A DNA stretch of 64,000 nt from Cricetomys ansorgei. Taxonomy: Eukaryota; Chordata; Mammalia; Rodentia; Nesomyidae. Below the pieces are notes generated by a model, which did not search any database, was not told the DNA's origin, and saw only the letters and a program-made list of their open reading frames with translations. The stretch covers positions 65,640,001 through 65,704,000 of the forward strand of contig JAMJFZ010000199.1 of the NCBI GenBank assembly GCA_026225945.1, in the 5' to 3' direction. Below, one piece after another: positions 12,796 through 24,657 of the stretch. Numbering within the stretch: the first letter of the stretch is position 1; each line of letters opens with the position of its first letter. A program made the translations under genes and the position numbers.

Positions 12796-13134
12796 TCTGA
12801 ACATTAAGGGCTTCTTCCTCATGCTCCCCAGGTTAAGGTCCCTGGGACTCCAAAGCCTTCATGGAACCAATTCTTAGTCTTTTTCACTACCTACCCAAGA
12901 GCCACCTATCTCCCAAACTAATTCTCCCTTCTTGGCCTTGGAATATTCCCTTTCATCTCCTTTTCACATCAGTAAAAAATAAATTTATCCTATTGGATCC
13001 CACCTGTCTTTCCATTGCTCTCAAAGTCTTATAAATTGACCCTTCTGCTTCATCCTTCTATGATTTCTTATGTGGCACAGGCACCCCTACTTCTTTAAGA
13101 TTTATTCAATTACGCTTATCCCATGAGTGATTTT

Positions 13135-13258
13135 CTTTTCTACACTGTGCGTTCCTAAAGACCAGGGGCTGCCTCTCATTCACTTTCACTGAGCACTGTG
13201 CCAGGGAAATATTAGGTGCTTAATGTCTATAAGTGCTCATGGGTCAATGAATAATAGA
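13135..13258 (-). repeat. LINE-2-like 3' end, antisense
   Basis: The sequence has the 'gttcctaaagaccaggggctgcctct' to 'gagcactgtgccagg..ttaggtgcttaatg' progression ending in GTCAATGAATAATAG. This is the usual antisense L2 3' end pattern. Confidence 0.55.
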
Positions 13259-13284
13259 GGTGGGGATCTTGCACATCTGTAATT

Positions 13285-13660
13285 GTTCGTCTCAGTTGTT
13301 AACTTGATGAGACCTAGGCTTACTAGGAGATGGATGTTTGTGTGTATGTGAGGGAGATTAGCATTCTTACGTTAACAAAGGTGGCAATACCTGCCCACTA
13401 TGTGCAGAACCATTTCATGGGTTATTGTCCCGGAGAAAGGAAACTGAGCCACAGAATTCATTGCTTTCTTTTTTATGACTGAAGTTGCAACGTGACGAGG
13501 CTGCCTCAAACTCCTACTGTCTTGACTTCCTCATCATGATGGTCTGTCACAGTGAACTGGGCGTCATAGTGAACCCTATCTTCCTTAAGTTGCCTTTTTA
13601 AGAGTCTTTTACCACAGAAACAGGAAAAGAAGCAAAGATAGCATCTCAGTGACCACAAGT
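13285..13660 (+). repeat. Rodent LTR-like interspersed repeat (sense copy)
   Basis: Opens CAGTTGTTAACTTGATGAGACC and closes with TTTACCACAGAAACAGGAAAAG and GAAGCAAAGATA. The same family occurs antisense at about 40470-40805, where the reversed blocks (AGGTGATTCTA-type and 'gttaac..tgac' type) can be read. Contains no open frame of note. Family name not resolved; it has the size and end wording of a rodent LTR. Confidence 0.5.
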
Positions 13661-14759
13661 GATGTGGTCCAGTGATTAATCACCATCTCGATAGCATATT
13701 CCCAGCCTTCTCATACAGCTTGCAGATGACATCTTGAGTTATATTCTGCACTATGAAGCATGCTTACTTGGTACTCTTCATATTTCAGAATATGATATCT
13801 CATGCACCCAACTACTCGGGCAATAGCATTTCATGTTTTTCTCTATGACTATCACAATCTGTCTGAAGTCTGGAGTATAAATCCTTTCACTGTACTACAA
13901 ATCTAAGTCTTGTGAAATGTGAACACATCTTACCAGTATTCTATAACCACCCTAGCCCAGAATTTTTCTCATCTCTGACTCAGTCCTCAAAAACGATAGC
14001 CTCAAACATATTCTCTCTGTATCAGTTGTTTGTCAAGCAATTGAGCCAATCTAATAACTTCAAATATAAACCCAACCAAGCCCTTATCCCTTTACCACCT
14101 TTCAGGGTTTCTTTTAAATCTCCTATTAATTTATTCTTAACATTGTAAAACATTTGGTTACTAAAAGGTTGTGAGAGAGGGAGAGAACATCCAATTTAAT
14201 AAACACTGGTAAGCCCAGCAGTATCTAACTGCTAATTCTAAACTCAGGGTAACACAGATACCACTACTTAAAGTCTGCAAGAATTTAAACAGCAAATAAA
14301 CTAGTAAATATGGGAAATAGGTCTGTAAGGAAGAAGGAAGGTTGCAGGGGTGAGAGTGCAGGACAGTAACCAGAATATACCACACATGTTTATGAAATTG
14401 TCAAGGTAAATGTCTTTTAAAAAATGGAATACAAAATCTTTATGTTGGTTCGAGGACTGTTGTGTGACCTGCTCTCTGAATTTCTTCACTCTTTGTGTCT
14501 CCACTGCCCTGGTTCTCCCTTCTTCAGAATTCTCCAGCTGCACTCCAGCATGTTCTTCCTCAGGATATCACGTGCTATTTTTTTGCTTGTCATGGTTTGC
14601 TACTAAATTTAAACTCACATTCCACCTCTGCAGAGAGGACTTTCATGCCCTGCCCTTGTGCCCTTCACATTGATCCCTTTAAAACAAACTATTATCAGTC
14701 TTAATTGTCATTTAAAATGAGTTGCTTGTTGTGTTGTTATTAACTTCATCTTTCCAACC
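13661..14759. other. No recognised feature
   Basis: About 1.1 kb of non-coding sequence. Overlapping short open frames at 14410-14704 are low in information and are mutually overlapping in several frames. Confidence 0.4.
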
Positions 14760-14885
14760 TTCACCATTCATAGACTACAAGTTTTATGAGAGTAGAATTT
14801 TTTAAAAAATCCACACAGTGCCTAGAGGAAGCCAAGCACCTAGTAGGCACAGAGTGATTATTGGCAGAATGAAAGAATTGAAGGG
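14760..14885 (-). repeat. LINE-2-like fragment, antisense
   Basis: Shows the 'tagactacaagttttatgag' to 'cagtgcctag..aagcacctagtaggcacagag' wording of an antisense L2 3' end, ending with GCAGAATGAAAGAATTGAAG. Confidence 0.5.
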
Positions 14886-16260
14886 ACAAACAATATTTCT
14901 TTGATTTTAATGCTGCAGTTTGGAAGACTATTTTTTCTTCTGTAAATGTATTCAACATATTCTTGGCAAAAGAACCTAGGAAAGTGAATGGAAGTCAGAT
15001 GATAAATGGGAAAATGAGAAAATAAAATGGAGAAACTGCTGAGCTACCGAATAGTGAACCTTAAGGGGAAACTTTCTTATTTTCAATATCTTTATTTCCC
15101 TGAACAGAGATAGAACATCTTCATTTGGAAGGGAAATCCCAGTGGAACTTGAAAAACATGAAAGAGAATTGTTCGGCTGCTTTTGGTTTTTTGTTTTTCC
15201 TTGCTTTGCTTCAGTGTATGAAAAGGGTTTTCTGTGCATTTTTATGAGGTCAGTGTTTGCAATAACATTATCCTCAGGGCTGTAGGGAGAGAACGAAGCA
15301 CTGGAGAGTGGCGTTGAGCCAGAAAAAGCTCACAGTTTGCAGACTCACTGTACTGAATGCTTTACAGCAAGAGTGATAGGGGCTGAAGTGGATGGAATAA
15401 TTGATCACTGCTCTGTTACTTGTGTTCTCTGATGTACTTGCTTTAATTCTTATAGTCTGGATATGTGACTTCTCCCATCTCACCATTCTGTGGACAAAGA
15501 AACAGAGACAAGCAAATGTGCTTCGCCCTGGCACCAGCCTGCAAGATGCACTGCTGTTCACTGCCACTGTGCACAGCCTTTCTGTCTCCTCTCAGGTTCT
15601 GTAGCAGTTGCGCAATTACTCTTTATCCCCAGGCTCTCTTACCAGAATGAACAGTCTTCTCATCACCCCATGTGTGCTGTGATTCTCTCTAGCCATCCAG
15701 CTTTGGAACAAACACCACAGATAGTATTTTCTTTTTTTTTTTTTTGCCTCTTGGTGTCTCTGCATTGCAGCAGCAGTAGAGAAGGCTTGTGTTTTGTAGT
15801 CAGAGCAGGAGCTTTAAGGAGAACTTCGAGGCACTGGAGGACAGATCTTAGACCCTGCCCATCTTTGTGTTTACAAAGCTCAACATCAAACCAAAGTCAT
15901 TAATTATTCTTAATACTCTCCTAAAGTCTTGCTATATTTAGTGAAGGTTTTACCTATGACGCAGGTGGTTGCCTATGGCAATGAGCAGCTGATGGTGCTC
16001 TTGGAAGATGGAAGTTGGGTGTCCCTTCAGCAGAGCACTTCACCAATCATAGGAAATGATGGTGCATAATGTGAGAGTCAGACTCCATGAGTTCAGTTTT
16101 GAAATTTTTAATTTTGTGCTTTTGTAGCGACAGTGTGTTACCCATATTATCTTTGTCTGACTCATCTCTAAGACAGAGCTACATAATCACCACTGCTTTG
16201 TAAGAATTCTGTGATTATTCAATGAATTCATGAACAGCATTTAAAAAATATCTAGACTAA
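14886..16260. other. No recognised feature
   Basis: About 1.4 kb. The open frames at 15274-15903 overlap each other in several frames and both strands, and show no domain. A poly-T run lies at about 15732-15745. Confidence 0.4.
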
Positions 16261-16419
16261 GCCGGGCAGTGGTGGTACATGTGTTTAGCTCCAACACAGG
16301 CAAGCAGATCTCTGTGAGTTCCAGGCCAGCCTGGTCTACAGGGTGAATTACAGGACAGCCAGAGTTAAGCAGAAACCCTGTCTCAAAAACCCCAAACCAA
16401 ACCAAACAGAAACAAAACC
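16261..16419 (+). repeat. B1 SINE, sense
   Basis: Begins GCCGGGCAGTGGTGG (the 7SL-derived head) and continues with CAGATCTCTGTGAGTTCC, AGGCCAGCCTGGTCTACAG and CCCTGTCTCAAAAACC. It ends in an A-rich tail with (CCAAA)-type interruptions. It is somewhat diverged and internally shortened. No flanking duplication was found by eye. Confidence 0.92.
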
Positions 16420-17113
16420 TACACTATCGTAAGTATTCAGCGAATGTTAGCTAAACTTATCAAAACTCTTGTGAAGTCCTGTGGCCAACTTGCTATGATG
16501 TCATGATATAATAGATGCTGTCGTCTAGACTTGGATAGTCATGTGTCTTGTTCAAGGTCTCACAGCCAAAAGGAAAAAAGAAAGTTCTCTGTTCACGTAT
16601 CCGTTCACCTCTACCTCTGTCATTCTGAGTTGGGAGTAGTTTTGCTTCTGAGAAAAACTTTGGTGATACTAAGAGAGATTTTTACTTGTCACAATTTGGT
16701 GTTACTTCTAGCAACCAGTGTGTGAATATCTAAGAGACTGCACAGCACACATCTTACAAAGGCACAGGACAGTCCTCATTGGTAATTTTTCTACCCAGTG
16801 TTAACTGATGTCCATGTTGAGAAGCCATGCTCGGGAAAATGAGCAATTGGATTGATTAACCTGCATATTTTAATTACAAAATAATAGTGAATTGATCAAT
16901 AAGAAATCACCTGTGTGAAATGCATTAAGCCCCTGTGACAAGGGACCTGTTTATTACTAGAAAAATGAACTTTGGTTCCACGAACAATGGTGATCCACTC
17001 AGATCAGCCAGGGGCAACATAATCTTTTTCTGCAATAGTTATAGTCCCTGTAATATACTTAGCTCACAACCCGTAGGTTATTTGTGGGTTGTGTGTAGCA
17101 CAATGACAATTCT
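16420..17113. other. No recognised feature
   Basis: Non-coding. A TTCAAGGTCTCACAGCC block near 16552 hints at a MIR core, but the flanks are too decayed for me to call it. Confidence 0.4.
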
Positions 17114-17404
17114 ATTTTTAAATCTTTTTAGATGTATTTATTTTCTATATCTATCTACATCTATATATATCTATATCATCTACACCTACATCTATCTATA
17201 TCTATGTGTGCGTGTGTGCATGTGTGCATGCGTGTGTTTTGCCTGCATGTATGTACGTGTCCATGGAAACTAGTAGAGGGCATTGGATCTCTTAGAACTG
17301 GAGGTACAGAGGGTTGTGAGTTACCACGTTGATGCTGAGAATCGAACCTGGGTCCTCTGCAAGAATAATAATTTCTCTAACTACTGAACCATCTCTCAAG
17401 CCCC
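17114..17404 (-). repeat. B2/B3-family SINE, antisense
   Basis: It ends (its own 5' head, antisense) with ACTGAACCATCTCTCAAGCCCC and contains GAATCGAACCTGGGTCCTCTGC, the reversed promoter-proximal block. The A-rich tail side reads TTTTTAGATGTATTTATTTT, followed by (TATC)n and (TG)n expansions at about 17140-17240. Confidence 0.8.
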
Positions 17405-18232
17405 ACATTTCTGTTTTTAAATGCTGTAAACTCTGTGACTACAAGGATTGCTTGAGCTTATCCACTGCTTATCCTTAGCGTCTTGGAAATTGCCTGGATC
17501 ATGGTATATCAAAAATAAAGTCATGCTGTAGATATGCTTAGATTGATGAATGGATAAAGTAAAAGGTCCCATCAGCATCCAGAAACACAAAAGGTCTATG
17601 TCCCAGAAAAATGTCTGATCTGTAAGTTGCACTGGATAATATTGACAGTTTAAGAGCAAAGTATTTAACATCTAATGTTCATTCATTCTGTCACTCATTG
17701 ACATCCTTTAATATGCCAGGCAGGTGAGAATGGTCAGATGGAGCTGAGCATACAGTCATGGACCAGATTGTGAGTTTTAGATATGACATTTCCAACTGAA
17801 GTCATCTAATCAATCTGAAACTCAATTTTTAATATAAATAGTTTTTGCTATATGATCACTCCACTGATTACCAATACAGAGGGGTGCTGGGAGCAATGCT
17901 AGGGAATAGCAGACAGCACTGGAGCTTCAGAAAGACAACATACTGTTTAGCAAGATGACAGTAGGTTTTTACCTTGACATCCTGGGGGAATTGTCTCCTC
18001 AATGTCCTTTGCTACTGCTGAGCCTTACCATGCTTGTTGCTACCATGGTCTCCCTGACTGTCTTGTGGTATGAAAATTCTATGTGGTTTTCTAACCCCTC
18101 ACTGGGCATTGTTACTGGCACACATAACAATGGTGATGATTTTCCTTCAAGCAATGCCAATTGGGCAAGGCAGTGCCACTCAGTTGAATTGGAGACTGTA
18201 TTTAAACTCCAGAAAGAATAACTAAAAATAAC
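17405..18232. other. No recognised feature
   Basis: Non-coding. The plus-strand frame at 17955-18221 has a hydrophobic stretch but no recognisable family or splice context. Confidence 0.4.
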
Positions 18233-19196
18233 ATGTATAGTTATTTTTCACATATAGTTACAGGATTAAATTAGGATGTTTTGTCAGCTGCCTTGGAATC
18301 AGTAATTTAAGAAGAAAACATATTTTTCCTAGGTACTTGTTTGGTTAGGTTTAGGAAAGCTAGAACAAAAAATGTTTAGTTGTTAGAGCTCAGGAGTTTC
18401 ACCTATGTAAAACAGACCCACGACCAAATAATAATAAATGAGTTTCAGTGTCCATTGTCAGGCTTGGACTTTCCTGACCACAAATGAAATTGATTTTTGC
18501 CTGGTCTCTATAATCAAAAACTTACTGATGAGTTTGGAGTTCACTTTAAGGACATAGAGCTGTGCAGAAGATTTTCCTTTTACCTAAGAAAAGCAAAGAG
18601 ACCCCTGACTTAAAGTTTTCTAGTTATAATAAACTTGTTTCACTCTGTTAACTAAATAAGAATTGTGTACGTTAGATACTATGATGTCTACTTATTCTCT
18701 AGCAACCTGCCAGCTACACTAGAAGCTGGCTGTGAAATTAGTTGGCTTGCTTAAAGTATGTTAATCTATAATAGAAAAACTTTTGCTTCTAGGATATAAA
18801 TGTATTGTAGGGAGAAAATATATGGAAAACTAGATGTTCAGGTGCGGGTTTTACGATAACTTGTTTCTAAAAATATATAGAACTTGTAATCACTAAAATG
18901 TAAAACCTGTGATCATTATGTGAAGTTTAAGTTTAGGAGTAAGATGTGATTGTAATACGATCTTTCCCCATGAAGGGCTTTATCAAGGGAATATATAAGA
19001 AACATGGGGAAGCAGGCAGTCAGTGGTAGTAGAGAAAGGGAACAGTAGTAGGAGTAGAGAAAGGAAAAGAGAGAAATGAACAAGTAGAAGAAAGGAACAG
19101 TATGAGGGGTAAAAAAAGGAACAGTGAGAAGGAACTGTAGAAATAAAGAGAGAAGTTTGTCTTATCCATAAGGGTGTGGTTTTGTTCATATTATTT
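18233..19196 (+). repeat. Candidate solo LTR (unconfirmed)
   Basis: The layout is that of an LTR. There is a long AT-rich upstream part, a TATATAA word at 18992-18998, a purine-rich stretch of about 130 bp with GTAGAGAAAGGGAACAGTAG-type direct repeats, an AATAAA at 19142-19147, and a short T-rich end. Boundaries are guesses: TGTATAG near 18233 and a CA near 19199. No target duplication was found, and the distance from TATA to AATAAA (about 150 bp) is compatible with an R region. Confidence 0.3.
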
Positions 19197-19235
19197 CACT
19201 GACTTTGCCTCTCCCTCATGGATCATTGAACCCAG

Positions 19236-19640
19236 GCAGAGGGGGAAGATGGTTCAGTGGGTGAAGCACTTTAGTGCAAAAATGTGAGGTCCTGAGTATG
19301 AATCTCTCATATTCTCATAAATGCAGGTGAATGTGACAGCTCACTAATGGTCCCAGCATTTGGTAAGTTGTAATAGATGATATCTAGAGCAAGATGGCTA
19401 GCTAAACAAGTCAAATTGAAGAGCACTGGATTCAGTACACAAGCTGAAAAGTGATTGAAGAAGATACTTGACATTAATCTATGGCCTCTAACCTCCACAC
19501 ATACTTGTAAACATTTTCATAAGTACCTGGACACACATGTCAACATACACATACCCACATTCATGCACAACACACACATACACAAACACACGTGCATATC
19601 AGTGCATGTACTTGTGCAAAAGAAAAGATAAATACAGAGT
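19236..19640 (+). repeat. B4-family SINE, sense
   Basis: Has the head GAAGATGGTTCAGTGGGTGAAG and the box GGTCCTGAGTATGAATCTC. The distal part contains GAAGAAGATACTTGACATTAA, GGCCTCTAACCTCCACACA and a CA-rich tail. This order is typical of the long B4 form. Confidence 0.65.
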
Positions 19641-19669
19641 ATGTTATAGTATCTAGATACTCAAAACAT

Positions 19670-19865
19670 TCGAAGGCTAATGACATGGCTCCATGGGTAA
19701 AAATGCTTGCTGCTAAACCTGACAATGTGAGTTTAAGTGGGACTCACATAGTGAAAGGAGATAACTGACTCCCTAAAATTTTCTTCTGGTTTCTATGTGC
19801 ATGCCATGGTATTTGTGTACCCACACATACACAAACAAACAAGACTAATAATAAAAGTATATCTA
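19670..19865 (+). repeat. B4/B3-type SINE, sense
   Basis: Head GGCTAATGACATGGCTCC, then GTAAAAATGCTTGCTGC and AACCTGACAATGTGAGTTTAAG. It continues with GTGAAAGGAGATAACTGACTCC and ends in a CACACATACACAAAC-type tail plus A-rich sequence. Confidence 0.65.
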
Positions 19866-19884
19866 CATTTATTCATAGACAGTA

Positions 19885-20035
19885 CTGGATTGGATGTTTG
19901 TGTTCTTCCAAAAGTCATGTTGAAACTTATTCCCACATGAAGCAGTATTAGTAGGTGGGACCTTTTGGGGATGATTAGATTAGACCTTGAGGGACTCTGC
20001 TCTCATGTAATGGTTTCATTCCTTGTGAAAGTCTC
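19885..20035 (+). repeat. MaLR-type LTR fragment (MLT1/MST-like)
   Basis: Wording 'tggattggatgtttgtgttc', AAAGTCATGTTGAAAC, 'gtaggtgggaccttttgggg' and GATTAGATTAGACC corresponds to the 5' part of mammalian MaLR LTRs. Truncated at its 3' side by the following SINEs. Confidence 0.55.
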
Positions 20036-20040
20036 TGAGT

Positions 20041-20105
20041 GGTCTGGGAATATAGCTCAGTGGTACAATGCTTGTCTGGCATGCATCAGCATGATCAAAG
20101 TCATC
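20041..20105 (+). repeat. ID-like SINE fragment
   Basis: Contains GGGAATATAGCTCAGTGGTAC followed by AATGCTTGTCTGGCATGCAT, the tRNA-Ala-derived BC1/ID head. The tail is degraded. Confidence 0.6.
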
Positions 20106-20116
20106 ATAAAATTATT

Positions 20117-20345
20117 ATAGAAGAGGAGATAGGTGGGTAAAGCACTTGCTGAAAAAATGTGAGGACCTGAGTTTGAATCTCCTGCACTCTCATAAATGTA
20201 GATGGATGTGACAGACTACCAAGAGTCCTGGCATTTGGGAAGTGGAGGCAGATTATCTCTAGAGCAAGCTAGAGGGAATGAGTTACCACCCAGTGGTAGA
20301 GGTAATCTCTAAGACGTAAATCAGTGTGAAGCACCCAGTTGGAAA
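20117..20345 (+). repeat. B4-family SINE, sense, 3' truncated
   Basis: Blocks GGTGGGTAAAGCACTTGC, GAGGACCTGAGTTTGAATC, AGTCCTGGCATTTGGGAAGTG and GAGGCAGATTATCTCTAG follow the B4 order seen in the copy at 19236-19640. Confidence 0.6.
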
Positions 20346-20519
20346 GCATGATGACATTTTGTGATAAGCATATAAAATAATAGTATCCATTGTTTATGTA
20401 ATGATACACATATAATAAAATGATACATAAGTATAAAAGATAAGAAAAACGTCAAAGAAAAGATTATTTGTTTTGGTGGGAGGAAGGAGCCAACTGTATT
20501 CTCAAGATTTTATTTTCTT

Positions 20520-20580
20520 AAATAATCCTGAAACAAATAATAAATAATAATAATAAATATATGTAATAATAATGAATAAT
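20520..20580. repeat. AAT-rich simple repeat
   Basis: An imperfect (AAT)n/(AATA)n tract: AATAAATAATAATAATAAAT and neighbours. Confidence 0.85.
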
Positions 20581-20861
20581 ATCATAGCACATTTATTTAA
20601 AAGAAAAAGCATTTTGTAAATGGGTCATCTTAGGTGGTTACTTTGAAACATGCCCTACATTTATTATCACATTCTGTACCAGGCAGAGGCATATTTGCCT
20701 TATAGCCTTGAAACTAGGAAGATGAAGTAATGGTAATGACAAACAGAATATCAGAGAAAAGAGTCTGTAAAACTTTACGGACCACATTGAGCAAGACTAT
20801 GCAGCTACTAATATTTTCTGCAGACACGCACACTTGAAACCATCCTGAGACTATTGTGTAG

Positions 20862-20960
20862 TATGAGAGAGAGATGATGATGATGAGAGACAGAGAGATA
20901 GATGGATAGATAGATAGATGATAGAAAGATAGATGAAAGGGAGAGGAAGAGGAGGAGGAA
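20862..20960. repeat. (GATA)n/(GA)n simple repeat
   Basis: GATGATGAT, GAGAGA and GATAGATAGATAGATG units run into a GGAAGAGGAGGAGG purine tract. Likely polymorphic. Confidence 0.9.
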
Positions 20961-23433
20961 AGGATGAAGAGAAATAGTGGAGAGACAAATGGAGATTTAT
21001 GACCTAGTGAATGTCAGATGTTTAAACAACAACAACAAAAAATTACTGCTATTGGTCAAAACGTCTGCTGCTGACAAAAGTTGAATAGCATACAACTATT
21101 TCTGAGCTGCAATATGATCCAATGTTTAGACAGGGTTTTAGTATCAGTGATGCTTGGGAATGGGAGAGAGACTTGAACTGATTTATATGCTGAAAAATAC
21201 AATGGACAGTAACAAAGACTCTCCATCCTGTGGTACCACACATCCCTCTAGATAGTGTGATTTGAGCAGTTACTATCTAGAAACATTTCATTTGGGAAAG
21301 GTATTGTGGATCATCAGTCTACTTCTTAGAAGTATACTATGTCATATTCTGTTATAAAACAACCATTGAACTATGTGCCCAGCATGGTGACAATGAAATA
21401 GACAATTGAAAACTCTTGTCATATTGAATAATGAGTTCAATACACTACCATAGAAAATCCACAGTTATGGATTATGATGTTATGATATAGGAAGTACCAA
21501 CACACAACCTGTGTTGAATGAAGATGATTGGATGCAGAAAAACATGTACATGCCACTATTCTTTGTTAATTACTCAAGAAATAGAATATAATTGCAACCT
21601 CTATTTTGCTCTTCACATTCTCCTCTCAAAAAAACCTTATAAATGTAATCTGGTAGCATTCAGACAGCCACTTTTTATAAACATCAGAACAGCTATTTTT
21701 ATCAATGTCCAATGATTAGTTTCATAAGAAAATGGAATTGGTTACACATCCCTTTTCTTACAAAAGGAAAAACAAAACAAAATCAATAGAGGAAGCCAAA
21801 AATTATCTTCCTAAGGCTATGTTCTCCTCCATAACAATCAAGTGTTTTGTATTAGATATCAGGGTAACATGGTTTTCCACATCAGAAAAACAATCTTTCC
21901 TCCAAACATTTGACATTTGATTCTACCTTCTGACCTTTGTATAATGCTACTGTGTGCTCTGATGTCATATACTATTGAGGGTATTTATTTTTACTTATGT
22001 CTCACAGGAAAGAAAATGTTATTCCTTGTTTAGACTGTCTGCTCCTGCCCAACAAGGGAACAGTTGCCTCTTTGTGACCACAGTGAGTCAAAGCACTAAG
22101 TTCAGAACATACAGTAGTTTACAAAACAGAAGAAGCTCAGCTTATCCAGATTGAATTATTGATGACAAAGTTGGCACATAGCTGGTAACACTTGAAGCTA
22201 TGGTCACTTTTTGAATGACCACTTAAAGATAGGTACATGTCTTATTGGAGTCGTGTCTCCATCTTGCTGAAAAATCCTTGGTGTTAAGAGGGAAGAGCCT
22301 TGTCTCCCAGAAACCCTTAGGATACTAGGCTTTATGGTTATGAGCATATGGGTACTGGTGGGTCTCTGATAAGCCAAGGTCTCCTGATAAGTCTACTTGT
22401 TCATTCCATCTTTCACTTGATGTCTTTGCAAGGAGGAAGGAACTAAGATTTAAGCTCAAATGTCATTGAGAGTTAGTGTGATTTGATAGAGGTCTTTGGG
22501 CTTCTTTTGAAAAACATGAGTTGGTGAATAAACAATAAGTAAATATGAAACTATGTCTGACATATTGAGTGATGGTTATTATTACTAATAGTGTGATAGT
22601 ATCAAAGTGTCAAACATGAACTGTGTAATTGCACTTTATTACTTAAAATCTTTAAAACTTTTCCTGGATTTCTCAAAGTAGGGTGGAGTACCTGTATGAC
22701 TTAGCACTGTCTGCCTCTTCTGACTTTATTAATACCATTTTTATTTAATATATGTAGACACATCATTCTTGTGCACATCCATCAAACTGTCCCTTTCTCA
22801 TCTTGGTGGCATGCTTTGTTGCTTCTTGTATCAGGAAGGATCCTTTTCTGACACTTTCATACCTACTTTCTTCTTGTTCTATGGATGAATTCAAGGACCA
22901 TGCATTTTTTGATAAGGAAGTCCTTACCCATCAGCTACTCCCTATCTTGGTTCCTGATCTTCACAGAGTTTTTCAAATCCTGTGATTTTGGTCATCAGTT
23001 CACTGATGGTCTCTGTCATTGGGATGTTAATATCATACCAATGATATTTTGGATTATTGTAGTTCTATTTATTTCTCCAACCTAAACATCATCTGTGATG
23101 TCTGGTAATGGTAAATGTTCAACAAAATTATACAGATATCATGCAAGGAAGGACCATGTTCTCTGGTCTTAGGTAACTTTGATCAGAGCCCCAACTCTAC
23201 TACCTGTCCATAATTAAACTGGATAGGAAAGGCTGGAAGATGGGGAGAAGTCCTCTGAAATGTCTTTTGGGTATGTCTTGGCTGTTGAAATCATGAACTC
23301 ACAGCAGTTGTGACTATGTGTACACACAGAAAAGCATATGGAGATAAGAGGGTGAGTCAGCAAGAGTTGGCAAGGTATAAAAAAGAGCAGTGGGAGCAAA
23401 TGTGAGTAGAATGCATTCTATGCATGTAATTGT
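20961..23433. other. No recognised feature
   Basis: About 2.5 kb of AT-rich non-coding sequence. Parts near 22620-22900 have L2-like wording but are too diverged to call. No coding motif seen. Confidence 0.4.
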
Positions 23434-23447
23434 CAAAACTTATTTTA

Positions 23448-23621
23448 TTTTATTTTATTTTATTTTATTTTATTTTATTTATTGAGACAGGGTTTTTCTG
23501 TTGTAATGTTGGCTGTCCTGGAACTCACTCTGTAGACCAGGCTGGCCTAGAGCTCACAGAGATCTGCCTGCCTCTGCCTCCTGAGTGCTAGGATTAAAGG
23601 TGTGTCTCACTACTGCCCAGC
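23448..23621 (-). repeat. B1 SINE, antisense, with 14-bp target duplication
   Basis: The reversed B1 body runs from GAGACAGGGTTTTTCTG through TGGCTGTCCTGGAACTCACT and GACCAGGCTGGCC to GGATTAAAGGTG and TACTGCCCAGCC. The A-tail has become a (TTTTA)n array on this strand. CAAAACTTATTTTA flanks the element at 23434-23447 and 23622-23635, giving an exact insertion site. Confidence 0.95.
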
Positions 23622-23635
23622 CAAAACTTATTTTA

Positions 23636-24315
23636 AAAGAGTATGTTTCCATAATCCAAGAAAAGACAAATGGGAGAGGAGTGGGATGAACAATTAGGAT
23701 GGTAAATTACATGTTATACCCTCTCAGGATTAAAAAATATGAAAAGAAGCAAAGTCACTTTGCCAAAGGCAATGCACTTATGTGGTAAGAAACCTCATGG
23801 ATGCCTTTTGAGTCCAGCTGTATAGACTGCCCAAGGGCTGAGTCTGAGGTTTGTTTGCCGTCTCGTTTTACCTAGTAATCTAATTCCTTTCCAATGTGTT
23901 ATAGATACAAGGCTCTCTTGTCCATCTGTTCAATTCAGCACTTTCCTATGCTAGTGGCATGATTTCTTGCTTCTTGTGCCTGAAGAGATCTGCTCATGCC
24001 TTGTTGCTTCTTATGCTACAGATTTTTGTAACGGATTTGAAATTAGAAGTTCCATATGTTGGGAATTACATTGTTAAAATCATCAATCATTATGTCCTAT
24101 GAACTTGTATCTAAATTCATTATACTAGAAACAAATACAATAAATAAAAATGAGATACTTTGATATATAGATACTTTACCTTCTGTAAGTAAACAATGCA
24201 TATTTTACTTAGTTTAGTAAATATTTTGGAAGCTCTCTGCATAGAAAAATAGTGGTAACTTAATATTCCCCCCCCCAGAAACAGCTTTGTATTTATTGCT
24301 TAAAAAACATTTCAA
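23636..24315. other. No recognised feature
   Basis: Non-coding. A poly-C run of nine lies near 24269. Confidence 0.4.
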
Positions 24316-24420
24316 GGTGGGCTAGTCATAGCTCAGTGGTAGAGAGCTTCCTGGCAAGTGTGTGTCCCTGGCTTGATGTTATTGCCATCCTACTGTACCC
24401 AAATCCAAAACCTTGTTTCG
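24316..24420 (+). repeat. ID-like SINE
   Basis: GGGCTAGTCATAGCTCAGTG with GTAGAGAGCTTCCTGGCAAG is the ID head. An A-rich ATCCAAAACC end follows. Diverged. Confidence 0.7.
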
Positions 24421-24445
24421 GGAAAAAGATCTCACCCCCTATTCT

Positions 24446-24657
24446 TTTTTTAAAGGTTTTAAAAAATTATTTACGTGTGTAGGTGTGTATTCAGGAGGGT
24501 GGTATGAGTATCTGCAGAAGCCAGAAAGGGACATCCGTTCTCCTGGACCTAGAATTGCAGGTGATTCTGAGCCAGCCACTGTGGATGGATGCTGGGAACT
24601 GAATTTCATTCCTCTTAAGAGTAAGTGTTCTTAAATGTTGAGCCATTTCTCCAGACC
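24446..24657 (-). repeat. B2/B3-family SINE, antisense
   Basis: The A-rich tail is reversed at the left (TTTTTTAAAGGTTTT). It contains GATGCTGGGAACTGAATTTC and ends TGAGCCATTTCTCCAGACC, the reversed B2/B3 head. Confidence 0.8.

Noticed and set aside
20041..20105. Possible tRNA gene because of the box-A-like GCTCAGTGG wording
   Set aside because: It is the tRNA-derived head of an ID SINE; no cloverleaf or complete 3' half is present.
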